A stretch of 64,000 bases of DNA, taken from positions 838,011-902,010 of the forward strand of contig NZ_KB910516.1 of NCBI RefSeq assembly GCF_000372825.1, given 5' to 3'. A model generated the notes under the pieces. It was given only the letters and a program-made list of their open reading frames with translations. It was not told the origin of the DNA and ran no database searches. Both the position numbers and the translations under genes were made by a program. Shown one piece after another: positions 1-13,326 of this stretch (positions are counted from its first letter, which is position 1; every line of letters starts with the position of its first letter). The stretch is from Methylobacterium sp. 77 (GTDB lineage Bacteria; Pseudomonadota; Alphaproteobacteria; Rhizobiales; Beijerinckiaceae).

Positions 1-4195
<4,195 letters not shown>

Positions 4196-4209
4196 GGGGA
4201 GGGCGCGCC

Positions 4210-4944
4210 ATGACCAGCTACGCCGAGCGCCGCTCGCAACTCACCACCTATTTCGATCGCACGGCGGTGGATGCCTGGGCCCGGCTCACCACGGACGCCC
4301 CGGTCTCGAAGATCCGCGCCACGGTGCGGGCCGGGCGCGACGCCATGCGGGCGAACCTCCTGTCCTGGCTGCCCGACGACCTCACCGGAACGCGCATCCT
4401 GGACGCCGGCTGCGGCACCGGGGCGCTCAGCGTCGAGGCCGCCCGCCGTGGGGCCGAGGTGGTGGCCATCGACGTCTCGCCGACCCTGGTTGGCCTCGCC
4501 CGCGAGCGCAGCGCCGAGTTGCTCGGCGGTCATCGCATCGACTTCCGCGTCGGCGACATGCTCGACCCCTGGCTCGGCCGGTTCGATCACGTGGTCGCCA
4601 TGGATTCGCTGATCCATTACAGCGCCGGCGACATCGTCCGGGCGCTGGCGGAATTGGGACTGCGCACGGACGGATCCGTCGTCTTCACCGTAGCCCCGCG
4701 CACGGCGCTCCTCACCGTGATGCATGCGGCCGGGCGACTGTTTCCGCGCGGCGACCGCGCACCCGCCATCGTCCCGATCACGGAGAGCGGCCTGCGCCGG
4801 CGGATCGGCGCGGAGCCCGCGCTGGCAGGCTTCGCCATGAAGCGGACGCAGCGGGTGAACAGCGGGTTCTACCTCTCGAACGCCATCGAACTGACGCGCA
4901 CGACGCCTCGCTCCCAGGCGGGGGAGAAAGTGCGCGCCCCATGA
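4210..4944 (+). CDS. bchM: Mg-protoporphyrin IX O-methyltransferase BchM
   Basis: Transfers methyl from S-adenosylmethionine to the C13 propionate of Mg-protoporphyrin IX, making the substrate of the AcsF cyclase. 244 aa, the usual length. The class I SAM-binding motif LDAGCGTGALS is near residue 65, followed by VVAIDVS. The start is 14 nt after bchL with GAGGGGAGGG just upstream as ribosome-binding site. The 3' end overlaps lhaA by 4 nt. Confidence 0.96.
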   Translation: MTSYAERRSQLTTYFDRTAVDAWARLTTDAPVSKIRATVRAGRDAMRANLLSWLPDDLTGTRILDAGCGTGALSVEAARRGAEVVAIDVSPTLVGLARERSAELLGGHRIDFRVGDMLDPWLGRFDHVVAMDSLIHYSAGDIVRALAELGLRTDGSVVFTVAPRTALLTVMHAAGRLFPRGDRAPAIVPITESGLRRRIGAEPALAGFAMKRTQRVNSGFYLSNAIELTRTTPRSQAGEKVRAP

Positions 4945-6416
4945 AAGCCGCCGACATCACCGCCCGCGTCCTGACGCGCCTCGGCCCCGGCCTCCTGCCG
5001 TTCCTGCCCTTCGCCGATGCGGCGACGCCGGAACTGCCGCTGGGCCGGCTGCTGCGGCTGTCGCTGTTCCAGGTGACGGTGGGCATGGCCGCCGTGCTCC
5101 TGATCGGCACGCTGAACCGGGTGATGATCGTCGAGCTCGAAGTCCCGGCCTGGATCGTGGCCGTGATGCTGTCACTGCCCCTGGTCTTCGCCCCGTTGCG
5201 GGCTCTGGTCGGGTTCCGTTCGGACACGCACCGCTCGGTCCTCGGCTGGCGGCGCGTCCCCTACATCTGGTTCGGCACGCTGCTGCAATTCGGCGGGCTG
5301 GCGATCATGCCGTTCTCGCTGCTGATCCTCTCGGGGGATACCACCGGCCCGGCCTGGCCCGGTCATGTCGCCGCCGCCCTGGCCTTCGTCATGGTCGGGG
5401 CCGGTCTCCACACCACCCAGACCGTCGGCCTGGCGCTGGCCACCGATCTCGCCCCCGCCCATGCGAGACCGCGGGTGGTGGCCCTGCTCTGCGCGATGCT
5501 GCTCGTCGGCATGGTGGTGAGCGCCGTCGCCTTCGGATTGCTGCTAGCGAACTTCTCCCCGGTCCGCCTCATCCAGGTGATCCAGGGCGCCGCCCTCGTC
5601 ACCGTCGTCTTCAACGGCATCGCCCTGTGGAAGCAGGAAGCGCGGCAGCCGGGCCGGACGGCCAAGGACCTGCCGCGTCCGAGCTTCTCGCAATCCTGGT
5701 CTGCCTATGCCGGCAGCGGGCTCGCGCGCCGGCGCCTCGTCGCCACCGGCCTCGGCACGGCGGCCTTCTCGATGCAGGACATCCTGCTCGAACCCTATGG
5801 CGGCCAGATCCTGCACCTGCCGGTCGCCGCCACCACGGCGCTTACCGCGATGCTGGCCGCTGGCGGCGGAATCGGGCTGCTCCTCGCCGCGCGCTGGCTC
5901 AACCGGGGCGGCGATCCGTTCCGGGTCGCGGCGGCGGGCAGCGTCGTCGGCATCGTCGCCTTCTCGGCGGTGATCTTCGCCGCCCCGCTCGCCTCGGCCC
6001 AGCTCTTCGCCACCGGCGTCACCCTCATCGGCCTCGGCGGTGGCTTGTTCGCCCACGGGACCCTCACCGCCTCCATGGCGAAGGCGGGGCCCGAGGATAC
6101 CGGCCTCGCGCTGGGGGCCTGGGGCGCGGTACAGGCCAGCGCTGCCGGAATCGCCATCGCGTCAAGCGGCATCCTGCGCGATATCGGCTCCGGCCTCGCG
6201 GCCTCCGGGGCGCTGGGGGAGGCCATGAGCGACCCCTCCGTCGGCTACCTCATCGTCTACCACATCGAGATCGCGCTGCTGTTCGCGACCCTGCTCGCCA
6301 TCGGACCCCTGGTCCGGGATCGCGCGAACGGAAGCAAAGCCGTCCTCGGCAGGGAGGCGCGTGCCCTCCTGCAACATCCCGTTCTGCAAGCCCCCGTTTC
6401 CCGTCAAGGAGCCTGA
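4941..6416 (+). CDS. lhaA: LhaA/PucC-family light-harvesting complex assembly protein
   Basis: Polytopic membrane protein of the BCD (bacteriochlorophyll delivery) branch of the major facilitator superfamily; LhaA is needed for efficient LH1 assembly. 491 aa with about 12 hydrophobic segments. The motif GFRSDTHRS..GWRRVPYIW near residue 95 is typical of LhaA/PucC. It lies between bchM and puhA, the conserved lhaA position, which favours LhaA over PucC (normally with LH2 genes, none of which are seen here). The ATG overlaps the bchM stop. Confidence 0.93.
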   Translation: MKAADITARVLTRLGPGLLPFLPFADAATPELPLGRLLRLSLFQVTVGMAAVLLIGTLNRVMIVELEVPAWIVAVMLSLPLVFAPLRALVGFRSDTHRSVLGWRRVPYIWFGTLLQFGGLAIMPFSLLILSGDTTGPAWPGHVAAALAFVMVGAGLHTTQTVGLALATDLAPAHARPRVVALLCAMLLVGMVVSAVAFGLLLANFSPVRLIQVIQGAALVTVVFNGIALWKQEARQPGRTAKDLPRPSFSQSWSAYAGSGLARRRLVATGLGTAAFSMQDILLEPYGGQILHLPVAATTALTAMLAAGGGIGLLLAARWLNRGGDPFRVAAAGSVVGIVAFSAVIFAAPLASAQLFATGVTLIGLGGGLFAHGTLTASMAKAGPEDTGLALGAWGAVQASAAGIAIASSGILRDIGSGLAASGALGEAMSDPSVGYLIVYHIEIALLFATLLAIGPLVRDRANGSKAVLGREARALLQHPVLQAPVSRQGA

Positions 6417-6418
6417 TC

Positions 6419-7192
6419 ATGCCAAGAGGTGAAATCACGGGCTATGTCGATGTGGCCCAAGTCGTACTCTACGCCTTCTGGATCTTCTTTGCCGGCCTCG
6501 TCTTCTACCTCCGCCAGGAAGACCGGCGCGAAGGCTACCCGCTGGAGAGCGAGGCGGCCGGCGGCCTCAAGCGGCCCGACCCGATCCTGATCCCGAGCCC
6601 GAAGCAGTTCCTGCTGTCCAACGGCTTAGTGAAGACCGCGCCGCAGACCGACATGCGGCCGGCCTGGAACTACAAAGGCCACAAGCGCGAGATCTGGCCC
6701 GGCGCCCCGATGGAGCCGGACGGCGACGGCCTGCACGACCAGATCGGCCCCGGCTCCTACGCCGACCGCGACGACAACCACGACCGGACCTGGGACGACG
6801 AGAAACGCATCGTCCCCTTGCGGGTCGCGGAGCATTTCGTGGTTCACGAGGATGGCCCGAACCCGATCGGCATGACCGTGTTCGGCGCCGACCGTCAGGT
6901 GGCCGGCATCGTCAGCGACCTCTGGATCGACCGGGGCGAATCGATGGTCCGCTATATCGAGGTCGAGCTCGGGACGGGCGGGCGCAGGGTGCTGATGCCC
7001 AACACGTTCTGCCGGACCGGCCGCTTCTCGCGCACGGTGAAGACCGAGGCGCTTCTGGCCCACCAGTTCGCCGACATTCCCGGCCAGAAGGACCCGGATT
7101 CGGTGACCCTCTACGAAGAGGAGCGGATCATGGCCTTCTTCGGCGCCGGCACCCTCTACGCGACGCCCGCCCGCCAGGAGCCTTTCCTATGA
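6419..7192 (+). CDS. puhA: Photosynthetic reaction centre H subunit
   Basis: Caps the cytoplasmic face of the L/M core and guides proton uptake to QB. 257 aa, a normal length. One N-terminal transmembrane helix (about residues 12-32, VVLYAFWIFFAGLVFYL) is followed by RQEDRREGYPLE and a soluble PRC-barrel-like domain. AAGGAG at 6406-6411 is the ribosome-binding site, two bases after the lhaA stop is reached. The stop overlaps puhB (ATGA). Confidence 0.98.
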   Translation: MPRGEITGYVDVAQVVLYAFWIFFAGLVFYLRQEDRREGYPLESEAAGGLKRPDPILIPSPKQFLLSNGLVKTAPQTDMRPAWNYKGHKREIWPGAPMEPDGDGLHDQIGPGSYADRDDNHDRTWDDEKRIVPLRVAEHFVVHEDGPNPIGMTVFGADRQVAGIVSDLWIDRGESMVRYIEVELGTGGRRVLMPNTFCRTGRFSRTVKTEALLAHQFADIPGQKDPDSVTLYEEERIMAFFGAGTLYATPARQEPFL

Positions 7193-7875
7193 GCCGCACC
7201 GCGACATCCTCCCTCGGCGTCCCCGCCAACGCCTTCGACGCGCCGCCCGGCCTGCCGGCGCCGCTCCCGGCAGGCGAGCATATCCTCTGGCAGGGCAGCC
7301 CCTGCGGCTTCGGCATCGCCGTCCGCGCGCTTCATGTTCGCCTGGTCGGCATCTGGTTCGTCGGGCTGGCCTTGTGGGCGGCGGTTCCGCCGCTGAGCGA
7401 GGGCGCCTTCGTCCAGGCCGCACTTCTGGCCGGGCCGACCCTTCTCGTCGGCATCGGCGCAGTCGCCCTGCTCGGGCTCCTCGGCTGGCTCTCGGCGCGC
7501 TCCACCACCTACACCATTACCAATCGGCGGGTGGTGATGCGCCTCGGCATCGCCCTGCCGATGACACTCAACCTGCCCTTCAGCCTAATCGAAGGCGCGG
7601 GCTGCAAAGTCTTCGCGGACGGGAGCGGCGACCTTCCTCTCCAGCTGCGCGGCGGCAACCGCGTCGCTTACCTCCATCTCTGGCCTCACGCCCGGCCATG
7701 GGCGCTGACGAAGCCCGAGCCGATGATGCGATCGATCCCGGATGCGAAGCTCGCCGCCGGAATCCTTGCCCGAGCACTGTCAACTACACTTGACACAACC
7801 GAGGAAAGTGCGGCTCCTATGGTGGTCGCGCGGCAACGGCCCGTTCGCCCGCCGCGCCTCGCCAACGCGAGTTGA
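7189..7875 (+). CDS. puhB: Photosynthetic complex assembly protein PuhB
   Basis: PuhB binds the H subunit and helps reaction-centre assembly in Rhodobacter. 228 aa with two adjacent hydrophobic segments (about residues 47-66 and 75-97), then a bacterial PH-like domain with the typical stretch TYTITNRRVVMRLGIALPMTLNLPF split around residues 104-130. Position directly after puhA supports the call. Codons near its 3' end contain an 18-bp operator-like palindrome (7778-7795), listed separately. Confidence 0.93.
   Translation: MSRTATSSLGVPANAFDAPPGLPAPLPAGEHILWQGSPCGFGIAVRALHVRLVGIWFVGLALWAAVPPLSEGAFVQAALLAGPTLLVGIGAVALLGLLGWLSARSTTYTITNRRVVMRLGIALPMTLNLPFSLIEGAGCKVFADGSGDLPLQLRGGNRVAYLHLWPHARPWALTKPEPMMRSIPDAKLAAGILARALSTTLDTTEESAAPMVVARQRPVRPPRLANAS
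7778..7795. promoter_or_regulatory. PpsR/CrtJ-type palindrome inside puhB
   Basis: TGTCAACTACACTTGACA has the form TGTCA-N8-TGACA (TGT-N12-ACA), the operator architecture of PpsR/CrtJ repressors. It lies in the 3' coding part of puhB, 98 bp before the puhC start. Its right arm TTGACA could also be a -35 element, but the best -10 (TCCTAT, 7815-7820) is at a poor 19-bp spacing. The motif is seen; regulation is inferred. Confidence 0.5.
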
Positions 7876-7893
7876 ATGCAGGGAGGAGACGCG

Positions 7894-8367
7894 ATGACGG
7901 CGAAGGCTGATGCCGCTCGGATTCCGCGACCACTGATCTACGGGGCGCTCGGGCTCATGGGGTTCGTGACCATCGTGGTGGGCATCGGCCGCAGCGAGGG
8001 GATCGGCCTTTCGCACATGCCGCCGACGCGGGCCGTCCGGTCCGTCGACCTGAGCCCGGAAGACCGATCCGACGGTGCCATCGTCATCAGGGATGCGGGT
8101 AGCCAGGGCATCATCGCCACCGTCGAGCCCGGCGAGGACAATTTCGTCCGCGCCACCCTTCGCGGTTTCGGCCAGGCTCGGCTCCGCGCCGGCCTCACCC
8201 GCGACCAGCCCTTCCGCCTGACGCGATTCGCCGATGGCGGACTCGAACTCTCCGATCCGTCGACCGGGCGCGTGGTCAATCTCGGCGCCTTCGGCCCGTC
8301 AAACTTCGCGGCCTTCACCAAGCTCCTGCCCGATACCAGGCTCGCCGACAGCGGAGCGGCGCGATGA
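7894..8367 (+). CDS. puhC: Photosynthetic complex assembly protein PuhC
   Basis: PuhC is a membrane-anchored periplasmic protein needed for normal reaction centre-LH1 assembly. One N-terminal helix (about residues 12-32, GALGLMGFVTIVVGIG) is followed by a soluble domain. The start is set at ATG 7894 because GGAGGAG (7882-7888) sits 5 nt before it; an in-frame ATG at 7876 would place that Shine-Dalgarno inside the gene. 157 aa. It overlaps the next ORF by ATGA. Confidence 0.9.
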   Translation: MTAKADAARIPRPLIYGALGLMGFVTIVVGIGRSEGIGLSHMPPTRAVRSVDLSPEDRSDGAIVIRDAGSQGIIATVEPGEDNFVRATLRGFGQARLRAGLTRDQPFRLTRFADGGLELSDPSTGRVVNLGAFGPSNFAAFTKLLPDTRLADSGAAR

Positions 8368-8663
8368 CCGCCTGGTTCGGACGACACATCGTCGAGGTGC
8401 CTTGCACCGTCGAGATCGAGCAGACCCCCGAGACGCTCCACGCCCACGTCACCCTCGACGCCACGTTCGACATCGAACCCGGAGACGAGGTCCAGGTCCA
8501 CGACGCGCCGACATCCGTTCCCTACGGCGAGCGCCTCGTCGTCCGCCGCACCGCCACGGTCACCCGCGTCGGCATCCTGGAGCGGCTCTGGACCAAATTC
8601 GCCGGTAACTTCGAGCTCACCGAACTCTACGAAGTCAGCTTCTCAGAGAGGAGGCGCCTGTGA
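8364..8663 (+). CDS. Conserved small protein between puhC and acsF
   Basis: 99 aa, soluble, no membrane segment and no catalytic motif recognised. It begins [20 protein letters not shown] and contains [15 protein letters not shown]. It is overlapped by 4 nt at both ends (puhC stop, acsF GTG), so it is expressed with them. A small protein at this position is common in alphaproteobacterial PGCs and is usually unnamed. A role in photosystem assembly or the cyclase step is inference from context only. Confidence 0.85.
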   Translation: MTAWFGRHIVEVPCTVEIEQTPETLHAHVTLDATFDIEPGDEVQVHDAPTSVPYGERLVVRRTATVTRVGILERLWTKFAGNFELTELYEVSFSERRRL

Positions 8664-9751
8664 ACGTCTCGATCCAGCACCAGGCCCCGAAGGGCGTCAC
8701 GCCCAAGCTGCCCATGAACGAGGGGACGAAGGCCGCCCAGGAAACGACTTTCCTCAGCCCGCGCTTCTACACCACCGATTTCGAGGAGCTCGACCGCACC
8801 GATGTCGAGCCCGTACGCCAGCAATGGAACACGCTGATCGCGGAACTGCGCGCCGACCCGAACAAGCGGCACTTCACCCGCAATGAGGAATTCGACCTCG
8901 ACATGTCCGGCCTCGACCCGGACCTGCGCAAGGAATTCATGGATTTCCTCGTTTCCTCGATCACCGCCGAGTTCTCCGGCTGCGTGCTCTATGCGGAGAT
9001 GCGGAAGCGGGCCAAGAACCCCGATATCCGCGAGCTGTTCGGCTTCATGAGCCGCGACGAGGCGCGGCACGCCGGTTTCATCAACGACGTGCTCAAGGAT
9101 TTCGGCATCGGCGTGGATCTTGGCTTCCTCACCAAGTCGAAGAAATACACCTTCTTCCGGCCGAAATTCATCTTCTACGCCACCTACCTTTCCGAGAAGA
9201 TCGGCTACGCCCGCTACATCACCATCTTCCGTGAACTCGAGCGCAATCCGGACCGGCGCTTCCACCCGATCTTCAAGTGGTTCGAGAAGTGGTGCAACGA
9301 CGAGTTCCGCCACGGCGAGGCATTCGCGCTGCTCATGCGCGCCAACCCGAAGCTGACCACCGGGGTCAACCGCTACTGGATCAAGTTCTTCCTGCTCGCG
9401 GTCTTCGCCACGATGTATGTGCGCGACCATTGCCGGCCGCATTTCCACAAGGCTCTCGGGGTCGATCCGACCGACTACGATTTCAAGGTGTTCCGGATCA
9501 CCTCCGACATCTCGAAACAGACTTTCCCGCTCACCCTCGATCTCGACAACCCGAAGTTCAAGGCGGCCCTCGACCGGCTCCTCGTCTGCTCGAACAAGCT
9601 CGCCGACGCCAAGGCGCAGGGCGGGATCGCGGGCCGGCTGAAACAGGGCATCTGGATCGTCGCCTCGGCGGTCAACTTCGTCCGGCTATATGCCCTGCCG
9701 ACCATCGACAACCCGATGCCGGCCGAAATCCGCCTCGAGCCGGTCTGGTAG
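8660..9751 (+). CDS. acsF: Aerobic Mg-protoporphyrin IX monomethyl ester cyclase AcsF
   Basis: O2-dependent di-iron oxygenase that builds the isocyclic ring, giving divinyl-protochlorophyllide. 363 aa from GTG 8660, which overlaps the preceding stop and follows GAGAGGAGG; an in-frame ATG at 8714 is a weaker alternative. Ferritin-like di-iron ligands are visible as E104, D-E134-ARH137 and D-E215-FRH218. The oxygen-independent BchE is absent from the window, so ring closure encoded here needs oxygen. Confidence 0.97.
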   Translation: MNVSIQHQAPKGVTPKLPMNEGTKAAQETTFLSPRFYTTDFEELDRTDVEPVRQQWNTLIAELRADPNKRHFTRNEEFDLDMSGLDPDLRKEFMDFLVSSITAEFSGCVLYAEMRKRAKNPDIRELFGFMSRDEARHAGFINDVLKDFGIGVDLGFLTKSKKYTFFRPKFIFYATYLSEKIGYARYITIFRELERNPDRRFHPIFKWFEKWCNDEFRHGEAFALLMRANPKLTTGVNRYWIKFFLLAVFATMYVRDHCRPHFHKALGVDPTDYDFKVFRITSDISKQTFPLTLDLDNPKFKAALDRLLVCSNKLADAKAQGGIAGRLKQGIWIVASAVNFVRLYALPTIDNPMPAEIRLEPVW

Positions 9752-9752
9752 C

Positions 9753-10562
9753 GTGGGCGCCTATGCCGTCCCTGCGCTCTACGCGATCGTGGTCTGGTGG
9801 TTTTCCACCGGCCTGATCCTGCTCCTCGACCTCAAGCCGCGGCACACCCATGTCTGGAGCATGGCGGGGGCGACGGTGGTTCTCGCCGGCGCCATCTGGG
9901 CCATCGCCCACAGCGCCGCCGACACGAGCGAGGCAGGGGCCTATATCGGCTTCACCGGGGCCTTGCTGGTCTGGGGCTGGCAGGAGATGAGCTATTATAT
10001 GGGCTTCGTCTCGGGCCCGCGCACCGTCGGATGTCCGCCGGGCACGCGCGGCTTTGCCCGTTTCCGGGCGGCGGCGGCCACCAGCCTGTGGCATGAGGCG
10101 GCGATCGTCGCTGGCGGACTCGCCATCCTCGGCCTCACCTGGGGCGAGCCCAACCGCTTCGCCCTGTGGACCTACCTCGTCCTGTGGGGAATGAATCTCT
10201 CGGCCCGGCTCAACATGTTCCTCGGCGTGCGCAACCTCAACGCCGAGTTCCTGCCGGAGCATCTGAGCTATCTCTCGTGCTTCCTAACCAAGAAACCGAT
10301 GAACATGCTGTTCCCGGTCTCCGTGAGCGCCGGGACGGCCCTCGCCGTGGCGATCGGGCTCGCTGCCCTCGACGAGCTGGCCCTGCCGCACGAGATCGTC
10401 GGCCTCACCATCCTGACCACCATGGTGGCGCTCGCCACCCTGGAACACTGGTTCCTGATGCTGCCGCTGCCCTCTGCCGCCCTGTGGAACTGGAGCCTGC
10501 CGTCGGCGAAGACGACGTCCTCGCCCGAGCCGACGCCGGCCCATCCCCGCGACACCGCCTGA
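9753..10562 (+). CDS. puhE: Photosynthetic complex assembly protein PuhE (DUF3623)
   Basis: Integral membrane protein with about seven hydrophobic segments, a modulator of bacteriochlorophyll production in Rhodobacter. The start is GTG 9753 (GAYAVPALYAIVVWWFSTG follows, matching the usual PuhE N-terminus). It lies one base past the acsF stop, so the pair is coupled. 269 aa, the expected length. The last gene of the bchH-to-puhE run. Confidence 0.92.
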   Translation: MGAYAVPALYAIVVWWFSTGLILLLDLKPRHTHVWSMAGATVVLAGAIWAIAHSAADTSEAGAYIGFTGALLVWGWQEMSYYMGFVSGPRTVGCPPGTRGFARFRAAAATSLWHEAAIVAGGLAILGLTWGEPNRFALWTYLVLWGMNLSARLNMFLGVRNLNAEFLPEHLSYLSCFLTKKPMNMLFPVSVSAGTALAVAIGLAALDELALPHEIVGLTILTTMVALATLEHWFLMLPLPSAALWNWSLPSAKTTSSPEPTPAHPRDTA

Positions 10563-10661
10563 TCATCGCTGTCCGACCTGTCGTCGCCTGCAGGATATTT
10601 CCGCACGCCTGGAAGAAACGTGCCGTCCAAGCGGCGCTCATGAATTATTGTCATCCTAAAG

Positions 10662-10704
10662 CGTCAAGCCAGCTTGACACACACCATCGCTGGATGGTCA
10701 AAAA
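10662..10704 (+). promoter_or_regulatory. Candidate hemA promoter with PpsR-like palindrome
   Basis: The 189 nt between puhE and hemA hold CGTCAAGCCAGCTTGACA at 10662-10679, which is TGT-N12-ACA with one mismatch (C for T at the first base) and contains a perfect GTCAAG-N4-CTTGAC. Its right half TTGACA (10674-10679) is a good -35; a weak -10 TCAAAA (10698-10703) lies 18 bp on. A bound repressor would cover the -35. Nothing else was seen in this gap. Confidence 0.5.
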
Positions 10705-10751
10705 TGTCGTTCGCTAAAGACAAGTGGTCGCTCGTTGGGGAAAGGGACGCC

Positions 10752-11969
10752 ATGAACTACGAGACATTCTTCGGGAACGAGTTGGCCGGCCTGCACCGCG
10801 AGGGCCGCTACCGTGTCTTTACCGATCTGGAGCGCCAGAACGGCAGTTTCCCCCACGCCACCCATCACAGCCCCGGCGGCGAACGCCCGGTGACCGTGTG
10901 GTGCTCCAACGATTATCTCGGAATGGGCCAGAACCCGGTGGTGCTCGACGCCATGCACGAGGCGCTCGACCGCTGCGGCGCCGGTGCCGGCGGCACCCGC
11001 AACATTTCCGGCACCAACCATTACCACGTGCTCCTGGAGCGCGAGCTCGCAGACCTCCATCGCAAGGAGGCGGCCCTCCTGTTCACCTCGGGCTACGTCT
11101 CGAACTGGGCGGCACTCGGCACGCTGGCCGGCAAGCTGCCGGGCTGCGTCGTGCTCTCGGATTCAGAGAACCACGCCTCGATGATCGAGGGCATCAAGGC
11201 GTCACGCGCCGAGCGCCACATCTTCCGCCACAACGACCCGGAGGATCTCGACCGCAAGCTCCGCATGATCGACCCGTCGCGGCCGAAACTGGTGGCTTTC
11301 GAGTCGGTCTATTCCATGGACGGCGACATCGCACCGATCGCCGAGATCTGCGACGTGGCCGAGGCGCACGGCGCGCTCACCTATCTCGACGAGGTTCACG
11401 CGGTCGGCCTCTACGGCCCGCGCGGCGGCGGCATCTCCGAGCGCGAGGGCCTCGCCCATCGCCTCGACGTCATCGAGGGCACCCTCGGCAAGGCCTTCGC
11501 CGTGCATGGCGGCTACATCACCGGCTCGGCCAAGCTCTGCGACTTCGTGCGCAGCTTCGCCTCGGGCTTCATCTTCACCACGTCGCTGCCCCCGGCGGTG
11601 GCGGCCGGTGCCGCGGCGAGCATCCGCCATCTCAAGGCCAGCGGCAGCGAGCGCGCGCGCCATCAGGAGCGTGTGGCATGCGTCCGCGCGCGTCTCGACG
11701 CGGCCGGCATCCCCTACCTCCCCAACGACAGCCACATCGTGCCGGTGATGGTGGGCGATCCCGTCCTGTGCAAGGCGATCAGCGACACCCTGCTCGACGA
11801 GTTCGGCATCTACGTCCAGCCGATCAACTATCCGACGGTTCCGAGGGGCACCGAGCGCCTGCGGATCACCCCGTCACCGCTGCATTCGGACGCGGATATC
11901 GACCATCTGGTGGACGCGCTGGCCGCGATCTGGACCCGGATGGGCGTGGAAAAGGCGGCTGCCGAGTAG
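10752..11969 (+). CDS. hemA: 5-aminolevulinate synthase
   Basis: PLP enzyme that condenses glycine and succinyl-CoA to 5-aminolevulinate (Shemin pathway), the entry point for haem and bacteriochlorophyll. 405 aa from ATG 10752, which follows GGGGAAAGGGA. Class II aminotransferase-fold motifs: [13 protein letters not shown] near residue 77, [12 protein letters not shown] near 211, and the PLP lysine in [12 protein letters not shown] near 244. Position inside the PGC and the operator-like element in front suggest co-regulation with pigment synthesis. Confidence 0.97.
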   Translation: MNYETFFGNELAGLHREGRYRVFTDLERQNGSFPHATHHSPGGERPVTVWCSNDYLGMGQNPVVLDAMHEALDRCGAGAGGTRNISGTNHYHVLLERELADLHRKEAALLFTSGYVSNWAALGTLAGKLPGCVVLSDSENHASMIEGIKASRAERHIFRHNDPEDLDRKLRMIDPSRPKLVAFESVYSMDGDIAPIAEICDVAEAHGALTYLDEVHAVGLYGPRGGGISEREGLAHRLDVIEGTLGKAFAVHGGYITGSAKLCDFVRSFASGFIFTTSLPPAVAAGAAASIRHLKASGSERARHQERVACVRARLDAAGIPYLPNDSHIVPVMVGDPVLCKAISDTLLDEFGIYVQPINYPTVPRGTERLRITPSPLHSDADIDHLVDALAAIWTRMGVEKAAAE

Positions 11970-11973
11970 CAGC

Positions 11974-12003
11974 CCCCTCGCCGCGTTCCGCGGCAGAGAG
12001 GGG
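11974..12003 (+). terminator. Stem-loop between hemA and bchI
   Basis: CCCCTC (11974-11979) pairs with GAGGGG (11998-12003). An inner GCCGC/GCGGC stem (11980-11984 with 11990-11994) closes on a 5-nt loop, with a 3-nt bulge. No U-tract follows, so it may be an mRNA-processing or attenuation structure rather than a full terminator. Confidence 0.4.
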
Positions 12004-12032
12004 AACCACCCATCGCGTCGGGACACCGGGAA

Positions 12033-13259
12033 ATGACCATGATCGTCAACGGAACGGCCCGAATGCCCCCTCTCAACTCCCATCCTCGCCCCGCCCCTGA
12101 GCGCAGCGCGGGTCTCGAAGACGCTATCCGGAAGACTCGCAAGCTGGCGCCCTCCTTCGAGGCCGCCGATAGGGCACGTCGGGATGAAATCGGGCCGGAG
12201 GTGACAGTCGCGGCGAGGCGAAACGCGGCATTAGAGAGCCCGCAGATCACCTTCCCGTTCTCCGCCATCGTCGGCCAGGACGAGATGCGCCGGGCGCTGA
12301 TGATCGCGGCGGTGGACCCGTCCGTGGGCGGCGTCCTCGTCTTCGGCGACCGGGGCACCGGCAAGTCCACCGCGATCCGGGGACTCGCCGCGCTTCTGCC
12401 GCCGATGAAGGCCGTGATCGGATGCCCCTATTCCTGCGACCCGGCTCGAAGCCCGGCTGAATGCCCGCATTGCGCGGTCCATGCCGATTCGCGGAAGAGT
12501 CACCTCGCACCGGTGCCGGTGGTGGATCTGCCGCTCGGCGCCACCGAGGACCGGGTGGTCGGCGCCCTCGACCTCGAGCGCGCGCTGACCCGTGGCGAGA
12601 AGGCATTCGAGCCGGGGCTGCTGGCCCGCGCCAATCGCGGATTTCTCTATATCGACGAGGTCAACCTCCTCGACGATCATCTGGTCGATCTCCTCCTCGA
12701 TGTGGCGGCCTCCGGCGTGAACACCGTGGAGCGCGAGGGATTGAGCGTGCGCCATCCGGCGAAGTTCGTGCTGGTGGGCAGCGGCAACCCGGAGGAGGGC
12801 GAGTTGCGGCCCCAGCTCCTCGACCGATTCGGGCTCGCTGTCGAGGTGACGACCCCCACGGATCTGCCGACCCGCATCGACGTGGTGCGTCGGCGCGACG
12901 CCTACGAGCGCGATCCCGCCGGGTTCTGCGCCACCTACGCCAAGGCCGACAGGGCGCTGCAGAAGCGCCTCACCGCCGCCCGCGCGCGCCTCGCCACGCT
13001 CGATGTCCCCGACGCGACCCTGGAGGCCGCCGCCCGCCTGTGCCTCGCGCTCGGCACCGACGGCTTGCGCGGCGAACTCACGCTCATGCGCACCGCGCGG
13101 GCGCTGGCCGCCTATGACGGAGCCGAGACGGTCGGGATCGACCACCTCCGGCAGGTCGCGCCCTCCGCCCTGCGACATCGCCTGCGCCGCAACCCGCTGG
13201 ACGAATCCGGCTCCACCGCCCGCGTCGCGCGGGCCGTGGAGGAAGTGCTGGGGACGTGA
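12033..13259 (+). CDS. bchI: Magnesium chelatase ATPase subunit BchI
   Basis: AAA+ motor of Mg chelatase. Walker [10 protein letters not shown] and Walker [12 protein letters not shown] are present, as is the family sequence [16 protein letters not shown]. From ATG 12033 the product is 408 aa, but the conserved region begins only at about residue 72, whereas BchI usually reaches it within about 25 residues. Either there is an unusual 50-residue N-terminal extension, or translation begins downstream; GTG 12201 is in frame but lacks a good ribosome-binding site. The function is certain, the start is not. Confidence 0.93.
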   Translation: MTMIVNGTARMPPLNSHPRPAPERSAGLEDAIRKTRKLAPSFEAADRARRDEIGPEVTVAARRNAALESPQITFPFSAIVGQDEMRRALMIAAVDPSVGGVLVFGDRGTGKSTAIRGLAALLPPMKAVIGCPYSCDPARSPAECPHCAVHADSRKSHLAPVPVVDLPLGATEDRVVGALDLERALTRGEKAFEPGLLARANRGFLYIDEVNLLDDHLVDLLLDVAASGVNTVEREGLSVRHPAKFVLVGSGNPEEGELRPQLLDRFGLAVEVTTPTDLPTRIDVVRRRDAYERDPAGFCATYAKADRALQKRLTAARARLATLDVPDATLEAAARLCLALGTDGLRGELTLMRTARALAAYDGAETVGIDHLRQVAPSALRHRLRRNPLDESGSTARVARAVEEVLGT

Positions 13260-13326
13260 GGGAGCGGCGCGCCTCCTCCGGTCCTCGCCGGGCGAAGCGA
13301 GGGGACCGCGCGCGAGGGCCCACGTC

